From assembly GCF_016862435.1 (NCBI RefSeq), contig NZ_BOMY01000051.1, forward strand, positions 124,001-188,000: a DNA stretch of 64,000 nt, written 5' to 3'. Position 1 is the stretch's first letter, and each line of letters begins with the position of its first letter. Made by a program: the position numbers and the translations under genes. Positions 33,065 to 41,852 of this stretch are shown here, one piece after another. This DNA is from Paractinoplanes tereljensis (lineage in GTDB: Bacteria > Actinomycetota > Actinomycetes > Mycobacteriales > Micromonosporaceae). The notes under the pieces are model-generated. The model was not told the origin of the DNA, ran no database searches, and saw only the letters and a list, made by a program, of their open reading frames with translations.

Positions 33065-34444
33065 ATGATCGTGAACTGGAGCGCCTCCGAGCTGTCAGCG
33101 GCAATTCGTCGCAAGGACGTCAGCTGCGTCGAGGTGATGACCGCCTATCTCGACCAGATCGAGCGCCTCAACCCCTCGGTGAACGCGATCGTCGCCCTGC
33201 AACCGCGCTCCACCCTGCTGGCTTCAGCCGGGGAAAAAGATCGAGGCGAGCCCAACGGCTGGATGCACGGCTTCCCCTTCGCGGTGAAGGATCTCGCCGA
33301 CGCGGCCGGCCTGCCGACCAGCGCCGGCTTCTTCCGCGACCCGCCACCGGCCGCCGCCGACTCGCTGCACGTCGCCCGGATCCGCGCGGCCGGCGCCATC
33401 TTCATCGGCAAGACCAACGTGCCGGAGTTCGGGCTCGGCTCGCACACCTACAACAACGTCCACGGCACCACGCTCAACGCCTATGACCAGACCCGGACGG
33501 CCGGCGGCAGCAGCGGCGGCGCGGCGGTCGCGGTGGCGCTGCGGATGCTGCCGGTGGCCGACGGCAGCGATTTCATGGGCTCGCTGCGCAACCCGCCCGG
33601 CTGGAACAACGTGCTCGGCCTGCGCCCGTCGGTCGGCCGGGTGCCGAGCCTCGCCGACGAGGTCTTCGTGGCCCAGTCCGGCGTCGAGGGCCCGATCGCC
33701 CGCACCGCCGCGGACCTGGCCGCGCTGCTGCAGACCATGTCCGGCTACGACCCGCGCGCGCCGCTGTCCCTGCCGGACACCTCGTTCGCGTCGCTGGGCG
33801 ATGTCCGCGGCCGCAAGGTGGCCTGGCTGGGCGATCTGGGCGGTTACCTGCCGATGGAACCTTCGGTGCTGCAGGTGACCCGGGCCGCGCTTGCCGACTT
33901 CGCCGGCCTGGGCATCACCGTGACCGAGACCCTCCCCGACTTCCCCGTGGAAGACCTCTGGCCGACGTGGCTCACGCTGCGACATTGGCTGGCGGGTTCC
34001 GACGCCCCCGCCCCCATCGAAACCCTGAAACCCGAGCTGGCGTACGAGTTGGAAGGCGCCCGTGGTCTGACCGCCCGCGAGGTGCTGGCCGGTTCGGTCC
34101 GGCGAAGCGCCCTCTACCAGGCGTTCCGCAAGCTCTTCGAAACGTACGACTACGCCGTCCTGCCCACCGCCCAGGTAATGCCGTTCGACGCGACCTTGCA
34201 CTGGCCGTCCCACATCGGAGAGGCCGAGATGTCGTCCTACCACCGCTGGATGGAGGTCAGCACCCTGGCCACCCTGATCAATGCTCCCGCCCTGGCGATG
34301 CCGGCCGGCTTCAGCACCGACGGCCTCCCGATCGGCCTGCAGGTGATCGGCCGCAACCACGACGACCGCTCCCTGCTGGAGCTGGCCCAGGCCTGGGAGC
34401 GCCACACGAACTGGACCGACCGCACGCCGCCGCTGCTCGGCTAA
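33065..34444 (+). CDS. Amidase signature family enzyme
   Basis: 459 aa. The Ser-cisSer-Lys triad is recognisable: K75 (FPFAVKDLAD), the GGSSGGAAVA loop with S149/S150, and the nucleophile S173 in DFMGSLRNP. The usual GTDxGGSxRxPA block is altered to DGSDFMGSLRNPPG, as in a known subset of bacterial amidases. Cytoplasmic, no signal peptide. Hydrolyses carboxamides; candidates include amino-acid amides and aryl amides. It ends overlapping the ROK gene stop by 2 bp on the other strand. No link with the sugar genes is evident. Confidence 0.87.
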   Translation: MIVNWSASELSAAIRRKDVSCVEVMTAYLDQIERLNPSVNAIVALQPRSTLLASAGEKDRGEPNGWMHGFPFAVKDLADAAGLPTSAGFFRDPPPAAADSLHVARIRAAGAIFIGKTNVPEFGLGSHTYNNVHGTTLNAYDQTRTAGGSSGGAAVAVALRMLPVADGSDFMGSLRNPPGWNNVLGLRPSVGRVPSLADEVFVAQSGVEGPIARTAADLAALLQTMSGYDPRAPLSLPDTSFASLGDVRGRKVAWLGDLGGYLPMEPSVLQVTRAALADFAGLGITVTETLPDFPVEDLWPTWLTLRHWLAGSDAPAPIETLKPELAYELEGARGLTAREVLAGSVRRSALYQAFRKLFETYDYAVLPTAQVMPFDATLHWPSHIGEAEMSSYHRWMEVSTLATLINAPALAMPAGFSTDGLPIGLQVIGRNHDDRSLLELAQAWERHTNWTDRTPPLLG

Positions 34445-35565
34445 CGCACTCCGACGGTGTGGCCGGGGGCGATCGAAGCCTGTACGACCAGGGCGGCGGC
34501 GCCGATGCCGGCGGCGTCGCGCGGCTGGGCGGACAGTTCGACGACCACCTCGTGGCGGTGCCGGGCGTGGGCGGTCCCGGCCAGGTGGGTGCGCAGCCGG
34601 CGCGCGTAGATCGAGCCGGCCACGGCGACCCCGGGGCCGGTCAGCACGACGCGGCCGAGGTCGAGCAGGTTGACCATCGACGTCACCGCGACGGCCAGGT
34701 AGCCGGCGGCGGCGTCGAGCACCGCGAAGGCCTCGGCGTTGCCGCTGACCGCGGCCCGGGCGACGGTGTCGTAGGTGGCGCCGGCCAGCGCCGGGATGGC
34801 CCGGGCGGCCTCGACGGTGGCGGCCATCGAGGCGTACCGCTCGACGCAACCACGGTTGCCGCACGGGCACGGCCGGCCGTCGTACGCGATGGACAGGTGG
34901 CCGAGCTCGCCGGCGTCGAAGCTCGCGCCCCGGAACAGCGCGCCGCCGAAGACCAGGCCGGCGCCGATTCCCTGGGACAGGTAAACGCTTCCGAAGGCCT
35001 GTTCGCGGGAGACCCGGCGACTCCAGAATTCACCGAGCGCGGCCGCGGCCGCGTCATTCTCCACCAGGATCGGAATGCCCAAAATATCGGCCAGCGCCGA
35101 GCGCACCGGACCCCATTCCGGGGCGGTCGGCGCCACGATCGCGAGGCCTTCGACGCGGTCGCGGGGCAGGTCGAGACCGGCCGTGAACTCCTCGAACCGG
35201 CCGGCCAGGAACGTCTCCAGCGGACCGGGGCCGAGCGGGACCACCTCGCGGCCGACCACCCCGCCGGTGAGGTCGGCGGCCACGCAGGTGACCGTTTCCG
35301 GGCCGACCTGGAAACCGATGCCGAAACGGTTGGCCGGGCGGATCTCCAGCAGTTTCCGCGGCTTTCCGCGAATGGAGTCGACCGAGCCGGTCTCGTGGAT
35401 GACGCCGTCGGCGATCAGGTCGCGGACGATGTTCGAGATCGACGCCTGGGTGAGGCCGGTCAGCTCGGCCAGCTCGACCCGGCTGATGGAGGTGGCCGAC
35501 CGGATCACGTCGACGACGAGTGCCCGGCTGCCCGGCCCCGCTACCGGCGTTTCACGACGTGCCAT
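34441..35565 (-). CDS. ROK family transcriptional repressor
   Basis: 374 aa; ATG at 35565. The N-terminal winged helix (about 14-60, SISRVELAELTGLTQASISN) precedes the ROK sugar-binding domain. VENDAAAAALGE holds the kinase-like catalytic region, and CPCGNRGCVERYAS is the intact CxCGxxGCxE zinc motif. It faces the HTH-less LacI-like gene (18 bp gap) next to the mannan operon. A CTTA-n11-TAAG palindrome lies just upstream of that operon's promoter. It is the most probable local repressor, released by mannose- or mannobiose-type ligands; the ligand is inferred. Confidence 0.88.
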   Translation of the reverse strand: MARRETPVAGPGSRALVVDVIRSATSISRVELAELTGLTQASISNIVRDLIADGVIHETGSVDSIRGKPRKLLEIRPANRFGIGFQVGPETVTCVAADLTGGVVGREVVPLGPGPLETFLAGRFEEFTAGLDLPRDRVEGLAIVAPTAPEWGPVRSALADILGIPILVENDAAAAALGEFWSRRVSREQAFGSVYLSQGIGAGLVFGGALFRGASFDAGELGHLSIAYDGRPCPCGNRGCVERYASMAATVEAARAIPALAGATYDTVARAAVSGNAEAFAVLDAAAGYLAVAVTSMVNLLDLGRVVLTGPGVAVAGSIYARRLRTHLAGTAHARHRHEVVVELSAQPRDAAGIGAAALVVQASIAPGHTVGVR

Positions 35566-35583
35566 GCCCGTACAGTATCGCTG

Positions 35584-36411
35584 GTGAATCGAGCGCAGCG
35601 CCGGGTCGGGCTCGTTCTCGCGCGCGCCGCGCGAGTGCTGGGCGAGGAGGCGTACTACCACGAGTTCCTCGACGGGCTCGAGCGCGTGCTCACCCCGGCC
35701 GGAGTCTCGGTGCTGGTCAAGGTGGTCACCGACCGGGCCGCCGAGGCCGAGACCTACGAGCGTTGGGCGACCCGGCAGGAGATCGACGGGGTGATCCTGG
35801 TCGACCTGGTGCCGGACGACGACCGGGTCGCGCTGGTCGGCCGGCTCGGCCTGCCCGCGGTGGTGCTCGGCGCCCCGTCGACCGCGTCCGGCCTGCCGAC
35901 GGTGTGGACCGACGACGCCGGCTGGGCCCGGGAGGCGATCCGGTTCCTGGCCGAGCGCGGGCACGAGGTGATCGGGCACATCAGCGGGCCGCTCGCGTTC
36001 GCGCACACCCAGCTGCGCCGGGCCGGCGCCGACGAGGAGGCGGCGGCCCGCGGGGTGACGCTGCTGCGGGCCGGCGGCGACTACTCGTACGAGTCGGGGG
36101 CGGCCGCGACCACCGAGCTGCTGGCCGGGAAGCCGACCGCGATCGTCTGCGACAGCGACGTGATGGCGGTGGCCGCCCTGGACACCCTGCGCGGGCACGA
36201 CCTGGCCGTGCCGGCCGACGTGTCGGTGGTGGCCTGGGACGACTCGGCGCTCTGCCAGCTGGCCGTGCCGGCCCTGTCGGCGATGAGCCACGACGTGAGC
36301 CGGATCGGCGAGCTGGCGGCGTCGGCCCTGCTCGACGCGATGGCCGGGGCCACCCCGGCCGTTTACGAGGCCCCCGCCGCCCACATCGTCGTGCGAGAAA
36401 GCACGCGCTAG
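35584..36411 (+). CDS. LacI-like sensor domain lacking the DNA-binding domain
   Basis: 275 aa from GTG 35584. The whole protein is the periplasmic-binding-like effector domain of LacI regulators: it opens RRVGLVLARAARVLGEEAYY, contains TVWTDDAGWAREAIRFLAERGH, and ends VSVVAWDDSALCQLAVPAL...HIVVREST. The usual N-terminal helix-turn-helix of about 60 residues is absent. The frame upstream is open but encodes nothing like it, being the antisense of the ROK gene. It has no signal peptide, so it is not an exported binding protein. It may sense sugar and act through protein contact, or be a decayed regulator. Confidence 0.75.
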   Translation: MNRAQRRVGLVLARAARVLGEEAYYHEFLDGLERVLTPAGVSVLVKVVTDRAAEAETYERWATRQEIDGVILVDLVPDDDRVALVGRLGLPAVVLGAPSTASGLPTVWTDDAGWAREAIRFLAERGHEVIGHISGPLAFAHTQLRRAGADEEAAARGVTLLRAGGDYSYESGAAATTELLAGKPTAIVCDSDVMAVAALDTLRGHDLAVPADVSVVAWDDSALCQLAVPALSAMSHDVSRIGELAASALLDAMAGATPAVYEAPAAHIVVRESTR

Positions 36412-36442
36412 GTTTTCGCAGGTCACAAGGCACCCAAACAAA

Positions 36443-36503
36443 ACTCGCGAGTACTTAAATTATTAATCTAAGCTTGACATGACGGCAACAGCCGTCCCAT
36501 GCT
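36443..36503 (+). promoter_or_regulatory. Mannan-operon promoter with stacked palindromes
   Basis: ACTCGCGAGT (36443-36452, perfect) is followed by a 19-bp near-perfect palindrome CTTAAATTATTAATCTAAG (36454-36472; mismatched pair plus centre). Then come a TTGACA -35 box (36474-36479) and GACGGC-AACA-GCCGTC (36481-36496) filling the spacer. A weak CATGCT -10 is at 36498-36503. The AT-rich palindrome resembles a ROK operator. Several regulators may act here. Confidence 0.6.
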
Positions 36504-36543
36504 GGCCCGCAACCCCCACCCGAACGACAGACGGGCAACCGGC

Positions 36544-37827
36544 ATGATCAATAGACGGCACCTCTTCGGCATGACCGCCGCACTCGCCCTGCTCGCCGGC
36601 TGCACCGGTGGTGCCGGCGACGACACCGAACAGAGCGGCGAGATCACCGGCGCCATCACGGTTCTGACCAACCGCACCGACCTGGTCGACACCGCCCTCC
36701 CGAAATACGCGAAGGCGTTCGAGGCGAAGCACCCGGGCACCAAGGTCAGCTTCGAGGGCGTCACCAACTACGAGGGCGACGTCACCACCCAGCTCAGCGG
36801 CGGCGACTACGGCGACGTGCTGCTGATCCCGAACACCGTCACGGTCGACCAGCTGTCGCAGTTCTTCGAGCCGCTCGGCAGCGTCGACTCGCTCAAGCCG
36901 AAGTTCCGGTTCACCGACGAGAAGGCGTACGACGGTCAGGTCTACGGACTGTCCGTCGGCGGCGTGGCCAGCGGCGTCGTCGTGAACAAGCGGATCTGGG
37001 CCGACGCCGGGATCACCGCTCCCCCGAAGACGCCCGAGGAGTTCCTGGCCGGCCTGCAGGCGATCAAGGCGAAGACCAAGGCCACGCCGTTCTACACCAA
37101 CTACAAGGACGGCTGGCCGTTGAGCATCTTCAACAGCGAGCGGTCGATCCTCGACGACCCGGCGATCAACGAGAAGTTCCCGGCCGACCCGGCTCCCTGG
37201 CAGCCCGGGAAGATCCAGTACCTCACCGACGGGCTGTTGTACGACATCGTGCACGCCGGTCTCAGCGAGAAGGACCCGCTGACGACCAACTGGGAAGGCT
37301 CCAAGCCGATGATCGCGAGCGGCAAGGTCGCGACCATGCTCCTGGGGTCCTGGGCCATCCCGCAGATGAAGGCGGCCGGTTCGGCCCCCGACGACATCGC
37401 GTTCTGGCCGTTCCCGTACCAGACCGGCGGGAAGTTCTACTCGAGCATCCAGGGCGACTACAAGGCGGCCGTGGCCAAGACCTCCAAGAACAAGGCGACG
37501 GCCCGGGCCTTCCTGGACTTCTTCGTCACCGAGTCGGGCTTCGCCGCCGACCAGCAGGCCGTCCCGCCGGTCATCGGCCAGCCGCTGCCCAAGGCCCTGC
37601 AGGACTTCCAGAACACCGGCGTCGAGCTGATCGAACTGCCCGCGGCGACCACCAACGCCGGCAAGGAAGACCTGATCATCAAGGACTCCGAGATCGACCT
37701 GGGCGGCAACATCTACCGGCAGAAGCTTGTCGACATCGCCCGCGGCGCGGCCAAGGGCGACAAGGAGTCGTACTTCGCCGAGCTGAACAAGCGGTGGGCC
37801 GCATCCCAGGCCCGGGTCATGAAGTGA
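36544..37827 (+). CDS. ABC sugar-binding lipoprotein (mannan operon)
   Basis: 427 aa. ATG 36544 chosen: it gives a lipoprotein signal MINRRHLFGMT...LLAGC with acylated Cys20, whereas ATG 36499 falls inside the predicted -10 box. It is a family 1 extracellular solute-binding protein with a two-lobe fold; VLTNRTDLVDTALPKYAKAF starts the first lobe and IASGKVATMLLGSWAIPQMK is conserved. The stop overlaps the first permease start (GTGA). Co-transcribed with GH2 mannosidase and GH26 mannanase, so it most likely captures manno-oligosaccharides. Confidence 0.88.
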   Translation: MINRRHLFGMTAALALLAGCTGGAGDDTEQSGEITGAITVLTNRTDLVDTALPKYAKAFEAKHPGTKVSFEGVTNYEGDVTTQLSGGDYGDVLLIPNTVTVDQLSQFFEPLGSVDSLKPKFRFTDEKAYDGQVYGLSVGGVASGVVVNKRIWADAGITAPPKTPEEFLAGLQAIKAKTKATPFYTNYKDGWPLSIFNSERSILDDPAINEKFPADPAPWQPGKIQYLTDGLLYDIVHAGLSEKDPLTTNWEGSKPMIASGKVATMLLGSWAIPQMKAAGSAPDDIAFWPFPYQTGGKFYSSIQGDYKAAVAKTSKNKATARAFLDFFVTESGFAADQQAVPPVIGQPLPKALQDFQNTGVELIELPAATTNAGKEDLIIKDSEIDLGGNIYRQKLVDIARGAAKGDKESYFAELNKRWAASQARVMK

Positions 37828-38660
37828 AGCCCTGGCTCTACGTCGCCCCGGCGCTGGCCCTGCTGATCACCTTCACGTACGTCCCGGTGGTGAACATGAT
37901 CTGGTACAGCTTCCACTACTGGGACGGGCTGTCCACAGTCATGGCACCGGCCGGCTGGGACAACTACGTCCGGGTCTTCACCGACGAGCGCTACTGGCAG
38001 GTCTTCCGGGTCAGCCTGTACTACTTCGGAGCGTCGTTCGCGCAGATCACGATCGCCCTGTACTTCGCGACCGTGCTGTCGTTCAACACCCGGTTCCGCA
38101 ACCTGTTCAAGGGCATCCTGTTCTTCCCGTACCTCCTGAACGGGGTCGCCGTCGGGTTCGTCTTCCTCTATCTCTTCCAGCCGGGCGGCACCCTGGACAC
38201 CATCCTCGGCGGCCACACGCCGCTGTGGCTCGGCGATCCGGACGTCGCGAACTTCTCCCTGGCCGGCACGTCGGTGTGGCGGTTCACCGGGCTGAACTTC
38301 GTGCTCTTCCTGGGGGCGATCCAGTCGATCCCGGGCGAGATCTACGAGGCCGCGGAGATCGACGGCGCCAACCGGTGGCATCAGTTCCGGCACATCATCG
38401 CGCCCGGGATCCGCCGGATCATCAGCCTCTCGGTGATCCTGGCGATCTCCGGCAGCCTGAGCGTCTTCGAGATCCCGTTCATCATGACCGGCGGCGCCAA
38501 CGACACCCGCACGTTCGTCATCCAGGCCTACGACACGGCATTCCAGTTCCGGCAGATCGGGCTGGCCTCGGCGATGGCCGTCGTCCTGTTGCTCATCGTG
38601 CTGGCGGTCACCTGGGTGCAGCGGCTGATCCTGCCCGACGAGGAGGTGGCGCTGTCGTGA
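37824..38660 (+). CDS. ABC sugar permease, MalF-like
   Basis: 278 aa from GTG 37824 (overlaps the previous stop). Six transmembrane helices, the first in PWLYVAPALALLITFTYVPV. The cytoplasmic EAA loop is YEAAEIDGANRWHQFRHIIA, which docks on the ATPase. It forms the membrane pore with the 38657 product. No ATP-binding gene is in the operon; in Streptomyces and relatives a shared MsiK-type ATPase elsewhere energises such systems, and the same is inferred here. Confidence 0.88.
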   Translation: MKPWLYVAPALALLITFTYVPVVNMIWYSFHYWDGLSTVMAPAGWDNYVRVFTDERYWQVFRVSLYYFGASFAQITIALYFATVLSFNTRFRNLFKGILFFPYLLNGVAVGFVFLYLFQPGGTLDTILGGHTPLWLGDPDVANFSLAGTSVWRFTGLNFVLFLGAIQSIPGEIYEAAEIDGANRWHQFRHIIAPGIRRIISLSVILAISGSLSVFEIPFIMTGGANDTRTFVIQAYDTAFQFRQIGLASAMAVVLLLIVLAVTWVQRLILPDEEVALS

Positions 38661-39469
38661 AGAGCGTCCCCAAATACCTGTCGCTGGTCGTGGCGAGTGT
38701 GATCGTGCTGGTCCCGATGGTGGTGGTGCTGTTCGCGGCGTTCAAGACGCACGCCGAGTACAACTCGACCGGGCCGCTGACGCCGCCGCGGAACTGGCTC
38801 AACCTGGACAACTTCGCGACCGCCTGGACCAACGGGCACATGCTGCGCGGCTTCTGGAACACCACGATCATCCTGGCCGTCTCGCTGACCGGCACGGTAT
38901 TCGTCGGGACTCTGGCGGCGTACGCCATCAGCCGTTTTGCCTTTGCCTTCAAGCGTCTTGTGCTCGGGTTGTTCCTGGTCGCCGCCCTGGTGCCCGGGGT
39001 GACCACGCAGGTCGCGACGTTCCAGATCGTCAAGTCGATGGGCCTGGTCAACAGCCTGTGGTCGGCGATCGTGCTCTTCCTCGGCACCGACATCGTCTCG
39101 ATCTACATCTTCATCCAGTTCATGCAGTCGATCCCGAAGAGCCTCGATCAGGCCGCGATGATCGACGGCGCCGGCCGGTTCACCATCTACCGCCGGATCA
39201 TCCTGCCGCTGATGCGCCCGGCCATCGCCACCGTCGTGATCATCAAGGGCATCGCGATCTACAACGAGTTCTACATCCCGTTCCTCTACCTGCGCTCGCC
39301 CGATCTGAGCGTCATCTCGACCGCGCTGTTCCGGTTCAAGGGCCCCTACGGCGCGCAGTGGGAGACGATCGCGGCCTGCACCATGATCGTCATCCTGCCG
39401 ACCGTCGTGATCTTCCTGCTGCTCCAGCGCTTCATCTACAACGGCATCACCGCCGGAGCGACCAAATGA
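38657..39469 (+). CDS. ABC sugar permease, MalG-like
   Basis: 270 aa, GTG start coupled to the preceding gene (GTGA). Six membrane helices. EAA loop DQAAMIDGAGRFTIYRRIIL, followed by PLMRP as in MalG proteins. Heterodimer partner of the 37824 permease. The C-terminus FIYNGITAGATK is usual for this family. Its stop overlaps a possible ATG (39466) of the mannosidase gene, so the operon continues. Confidence 0.88.
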   Translation: MKSVPKYLSLVVASVIVLVPMVVVLFAAFKTHAEYNSTGPLTPPRNWLNLDNFATAWTNGHMLRGFWNTTIILAVSLTGTVFVGTLAAYAISRFAFAFKRLVLGLFLVAALVPGVTTQVATFQIVKSMGLVNSLWSAIVLFLGTDIVSIYIFIQFMQSIPKSLDQAAMIDGAGRFTIYRRIILPLMRPAIATVVIIKGIAIYNEFYIPFLYLRSPDLSVISTALFRFKGPYGAQWETIAACTMIVILPTVVIFLLLQRFIYNGITAGATK

Positions 39470-39480
39470 AAGGATCCGCG

Positions 39481-41823
39481 ATGGATCTCGCCGGCGGTTG
39501 GACGCTGTCTGGCCCTGTCCGCACGGACGCCGAAGTTCCCGGCTGCGTGCACACCGACCTGCTGACCGCCGGGCTGATCCCCGACCCGTTCCTCGACGAC
39601 AACGAGAACGCGGTCGCCTGGGTGGGCCGGGCCGATTGGACCTACACCCGGGACATCGCCTGGGACGGACCCCGGCCCGACCGCATCGACCTGGTCTTCG
39701 AAGGACTCGACACGGTCGCGGAGATCTCGCTCGGCGGGGTCACGCTGGGCGCGACCCGCAACATGCACCGAAGCTATCGCTTCGACATCACCGACTTCGT
39801 CGATGCCACCCCGCGGCCCCTCTCGGTGAAATTCACGTCCGCCTACACCGAAGCCGAGAGCGTACGGGCGGAGCTCGGTCCCCGCCCCAACGCGTATCCC
39901 GAGCCGTTCAACTTCGTCCGGAAGATGGCCTGCAGTTTCGGCTGGGACTGGGGTCCGACGCTGGTCACGGCCGGCATCTGGCGACCGGTGCGGCTCGAGG
40001 GGTGGAGCACGGCCCGGCTGCGGTCGGTGCGCGCGCTGACGACGTACGGAAATGGCAGTGGTTTCCTAGATCTTGATCTTGCCGTTGAGCGCACCCGGGA
40101 CCGGGACCTGCGCGCCCGGATCCGGCTCGACGGCACCGAGATCGCCACCGTCCCGGTCCACGATGGCTCTTCCTTCAAGACCGAGATCCCCGGCGTCGTG
40201 CCCTGGAGCCCGGATGATCCGGCGCTGCATGACCTGAGCGTGGTGCTGCTCGACGGCGACGACGAGCTGGATCGGTGGGAGCGGCGGATCGGTTTCCGCA
40301 CGGTCGAGATCGACACCACCGACGGCGCGTTCGTCTTCCACCTCAACGGCTCGCCGACGCTGATCAAGGGGGTCAACTGGATCCCGGACGACATCTTCCC
40401 GTCCCGGATGACCCGCGCCCGGTACGCGCGGCGACTCGGCGAGGCGGCCGCGGCCGGCGTCAATCTCGTGCGGGTCTGGGGTGGCGGCATCTACGAGAGC
40501 CGCGACTTCTACGAGGTGTGCGACGAACTCGGGCTGATGGTGTGGCAGGACTTCCTGTTCGCCTGCGCCTGCTATCCGGAGGAGGAACCGCTCTACTCCG
40601 AGGTGGTGGCCGAGGCGCGGGAGAACGTGGTCCGGCTGTCCTCGCACCCGAGCCTGGTGGCTTGGAACGGCAACAACGAAAACCTTTGGCTGTACGAGGC
40701 CGGCGGCTGGTCGTCGCAGCCGGGCGGCTCGTCTTCCTGGGGCTCTGGCTACTACCTGGACACTCTGCCGTCGATCATGGCCGAACTGGATCCTTCCCGG
40801 CCCTATATGGCCGGCAGTCCCTGGTCCGGGTCCTGGGAGCACGAGCCCAACTCGGTCGACCACGGCACGTTCCACTCCTGGGAGGTCTGGAACCGGGAGG
40901 ACTACCTCCACTATCGCGACTCGGCGCCACGGTTCGTGGCCGAGTTCGGCTGGCAGGCGCCGCCCGCCTGGCGCACGTTGCGCGACGCGGTCTCCGACGA
41001 ACCACTGCGGCCCGACTCCCCCGGCGTGCTGCACCACCAGAAGGCCGAGGACGGCAACGGCAAACTCGCGCGCGGGCTGGCCCCGCACTTCCCGCCGCCG
41101 ACCTCGGCCGAGGCCTGGCACTACCTGACCCAGCTCAACCAGGTGCGGGCGGTCCGGACCGGCATCAGCCACTGGCGGTCGCACTGGCCGCACACCGCCG
41201 GCACGATCCTGTGGCAGCTCAACGACCTGTGGCCGGTCACGTCCTGGGCCGCGATCGACGGCGCCGGCCGCTACAAGCCCCTCTACTTCGAGTTGCGGCA
41301 GCTCTATGCGGCGCGGACGCTCTCGTTCCAGCCACGCTCGGGTGGGCTGGTCGTCGCGGTGGCCAACGACAGCGACGTCCCCTGGACCGGCCGGCTCAGC
41401 ATCGAGCGAGTCGACCCCGTGCCAGACAATTCGGAAATGTCGGTCGAGGTCGCGCCGCGAACCGTGGTGTTGGTTCCGGTGCCGGGATCCCTCGCCGGAT
41501 CCGCATCTCTCGTCGCCCGGCTCGACGGCGTCCGCGATCTCTGGTTCGCCGGGGACTTCTCGCCTGCCGACGCCGGGCTGACGGTCACCGCGGAACCCGT
41601 CGACGGCGGGCTCGACGTGCTCGTGCACGCCGCCGGCCTGGCCCGCGACCTGCTGCTGCAGCCGGACCGGATCCATCCCGAGGCCGTCGTCGACCGCGGG
41701 TTCGTGACGCTGCTGCCCGGCGAGTCGGCCACCTTCTCCGTTCGCGCCCCGGTCGAGCTCGATGCCGGCCTGGTCAAAGCCCCGTGGGTCCTCACCGATC
41801 TGGCGTCGGTCCTGCGGTCGTAA
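39481..41823 (+). CDS. GH2 beta-mannosidase
   Basis: 780 aa from ATG 39481, preceded by AAAGGA; ATG 39466, in frame and overlapping the permease stop, is an alternative. Sugar-binding beta-sandwich (about 1-165, opening MDLAGGWTLSG), immunoglobulin-like domain, then the TIM barrel (about 290-580). The acid/base is E400 in WNGNNEN and the nucleophile E488 in FVAEFGWQA. The GNNEN form, rather than NE with a beta-galactosidase context, marks beta-mannosidases. No signal peptide: it hydrolyses imported manno-oligosaccharides to mannose in the cytoplasm. Confidence 0.9.
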   Translation: MDLAGGWTLSGPVRTDAEVPGCVHTDLLTAGLIPDPFLDDNENAVAWVGRADWTYTRDIAWDGPRPDRIDLVFEGLDTVAEISLGGVTLGATRNMHRSYRFDITDFVDATPRPLSVKFTSAYTEAESVRAELGPRPNAYPEPFNFVRKMACSFGWDWGPTLVTAGIWRPVRLEGWSTARLRSVRALTTYGNGSGFLDLDLAVERTRDRDLRARIRLDGTEIATVPVHDGSSFKTEIPGVVPWSPDDPALHDLSVVLLDGDDELDRWERRIGFRTVEIDTTDGAFVFHLNGSPTLIKGVNWIPDDIFPSRMTRARYARRLGEAAAAGVNLVRVWGGGIYESRDFYEVCDELGLMVWQDFLFACACYPEEEPLYSEVVAEARENVVRLSSHPSLVAWNGNNENLWLYEAGGWSSQPGGSSSWGSGYYLDTLPSIMAELDPSRPYMAGSPWSGSWEHEPNSVDHGTFHSWEVWNREDYLHYRDSAPRFVAEFGWQAPPAWRTLRDAVSDEPLRPDSPGVLHHQKAEDGNGKLARGLAPHFPPPTSAEAWHYLTQLNQVRAVRTGISHWRSHWPHTAGTILWQLNDLWPVTSWAAIDGAGRYKPLYFELRQLYAARTLSFQPRSGGLVVAVANDSDVPWTGRLSIERVDPVPDNSEMSVEVAPRTVVLVPVPGSLAGSASLVARLDGVRDLWFAGDFSPADAGLTVTAEPVDGGLDVLVHAAGLARDLLLQPDRIHPEAVVDRGFVTLLPGESATFSVRAPVELDAGLVKAPWVLTDLASVLRS

Positions 41824-41852
41824 GGAAAGTCCGTCCCCCAACGGAGGTACGC

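Noticed and set aside
33967..35583. Open frame extending upstream of the LacI-like gene, which could supply a missing HTH
   Set aside because: The translation is the antisense of the ROK and amidase genes, and no LacI-type helix-turn-helix pattern occurs in it.
36499..36543. Earlier ATG as start of the mannan binding protein
   Set aside because: It lies in the predicted -10 box and would bury the lipoprotein signal 15 residues inside the protein.
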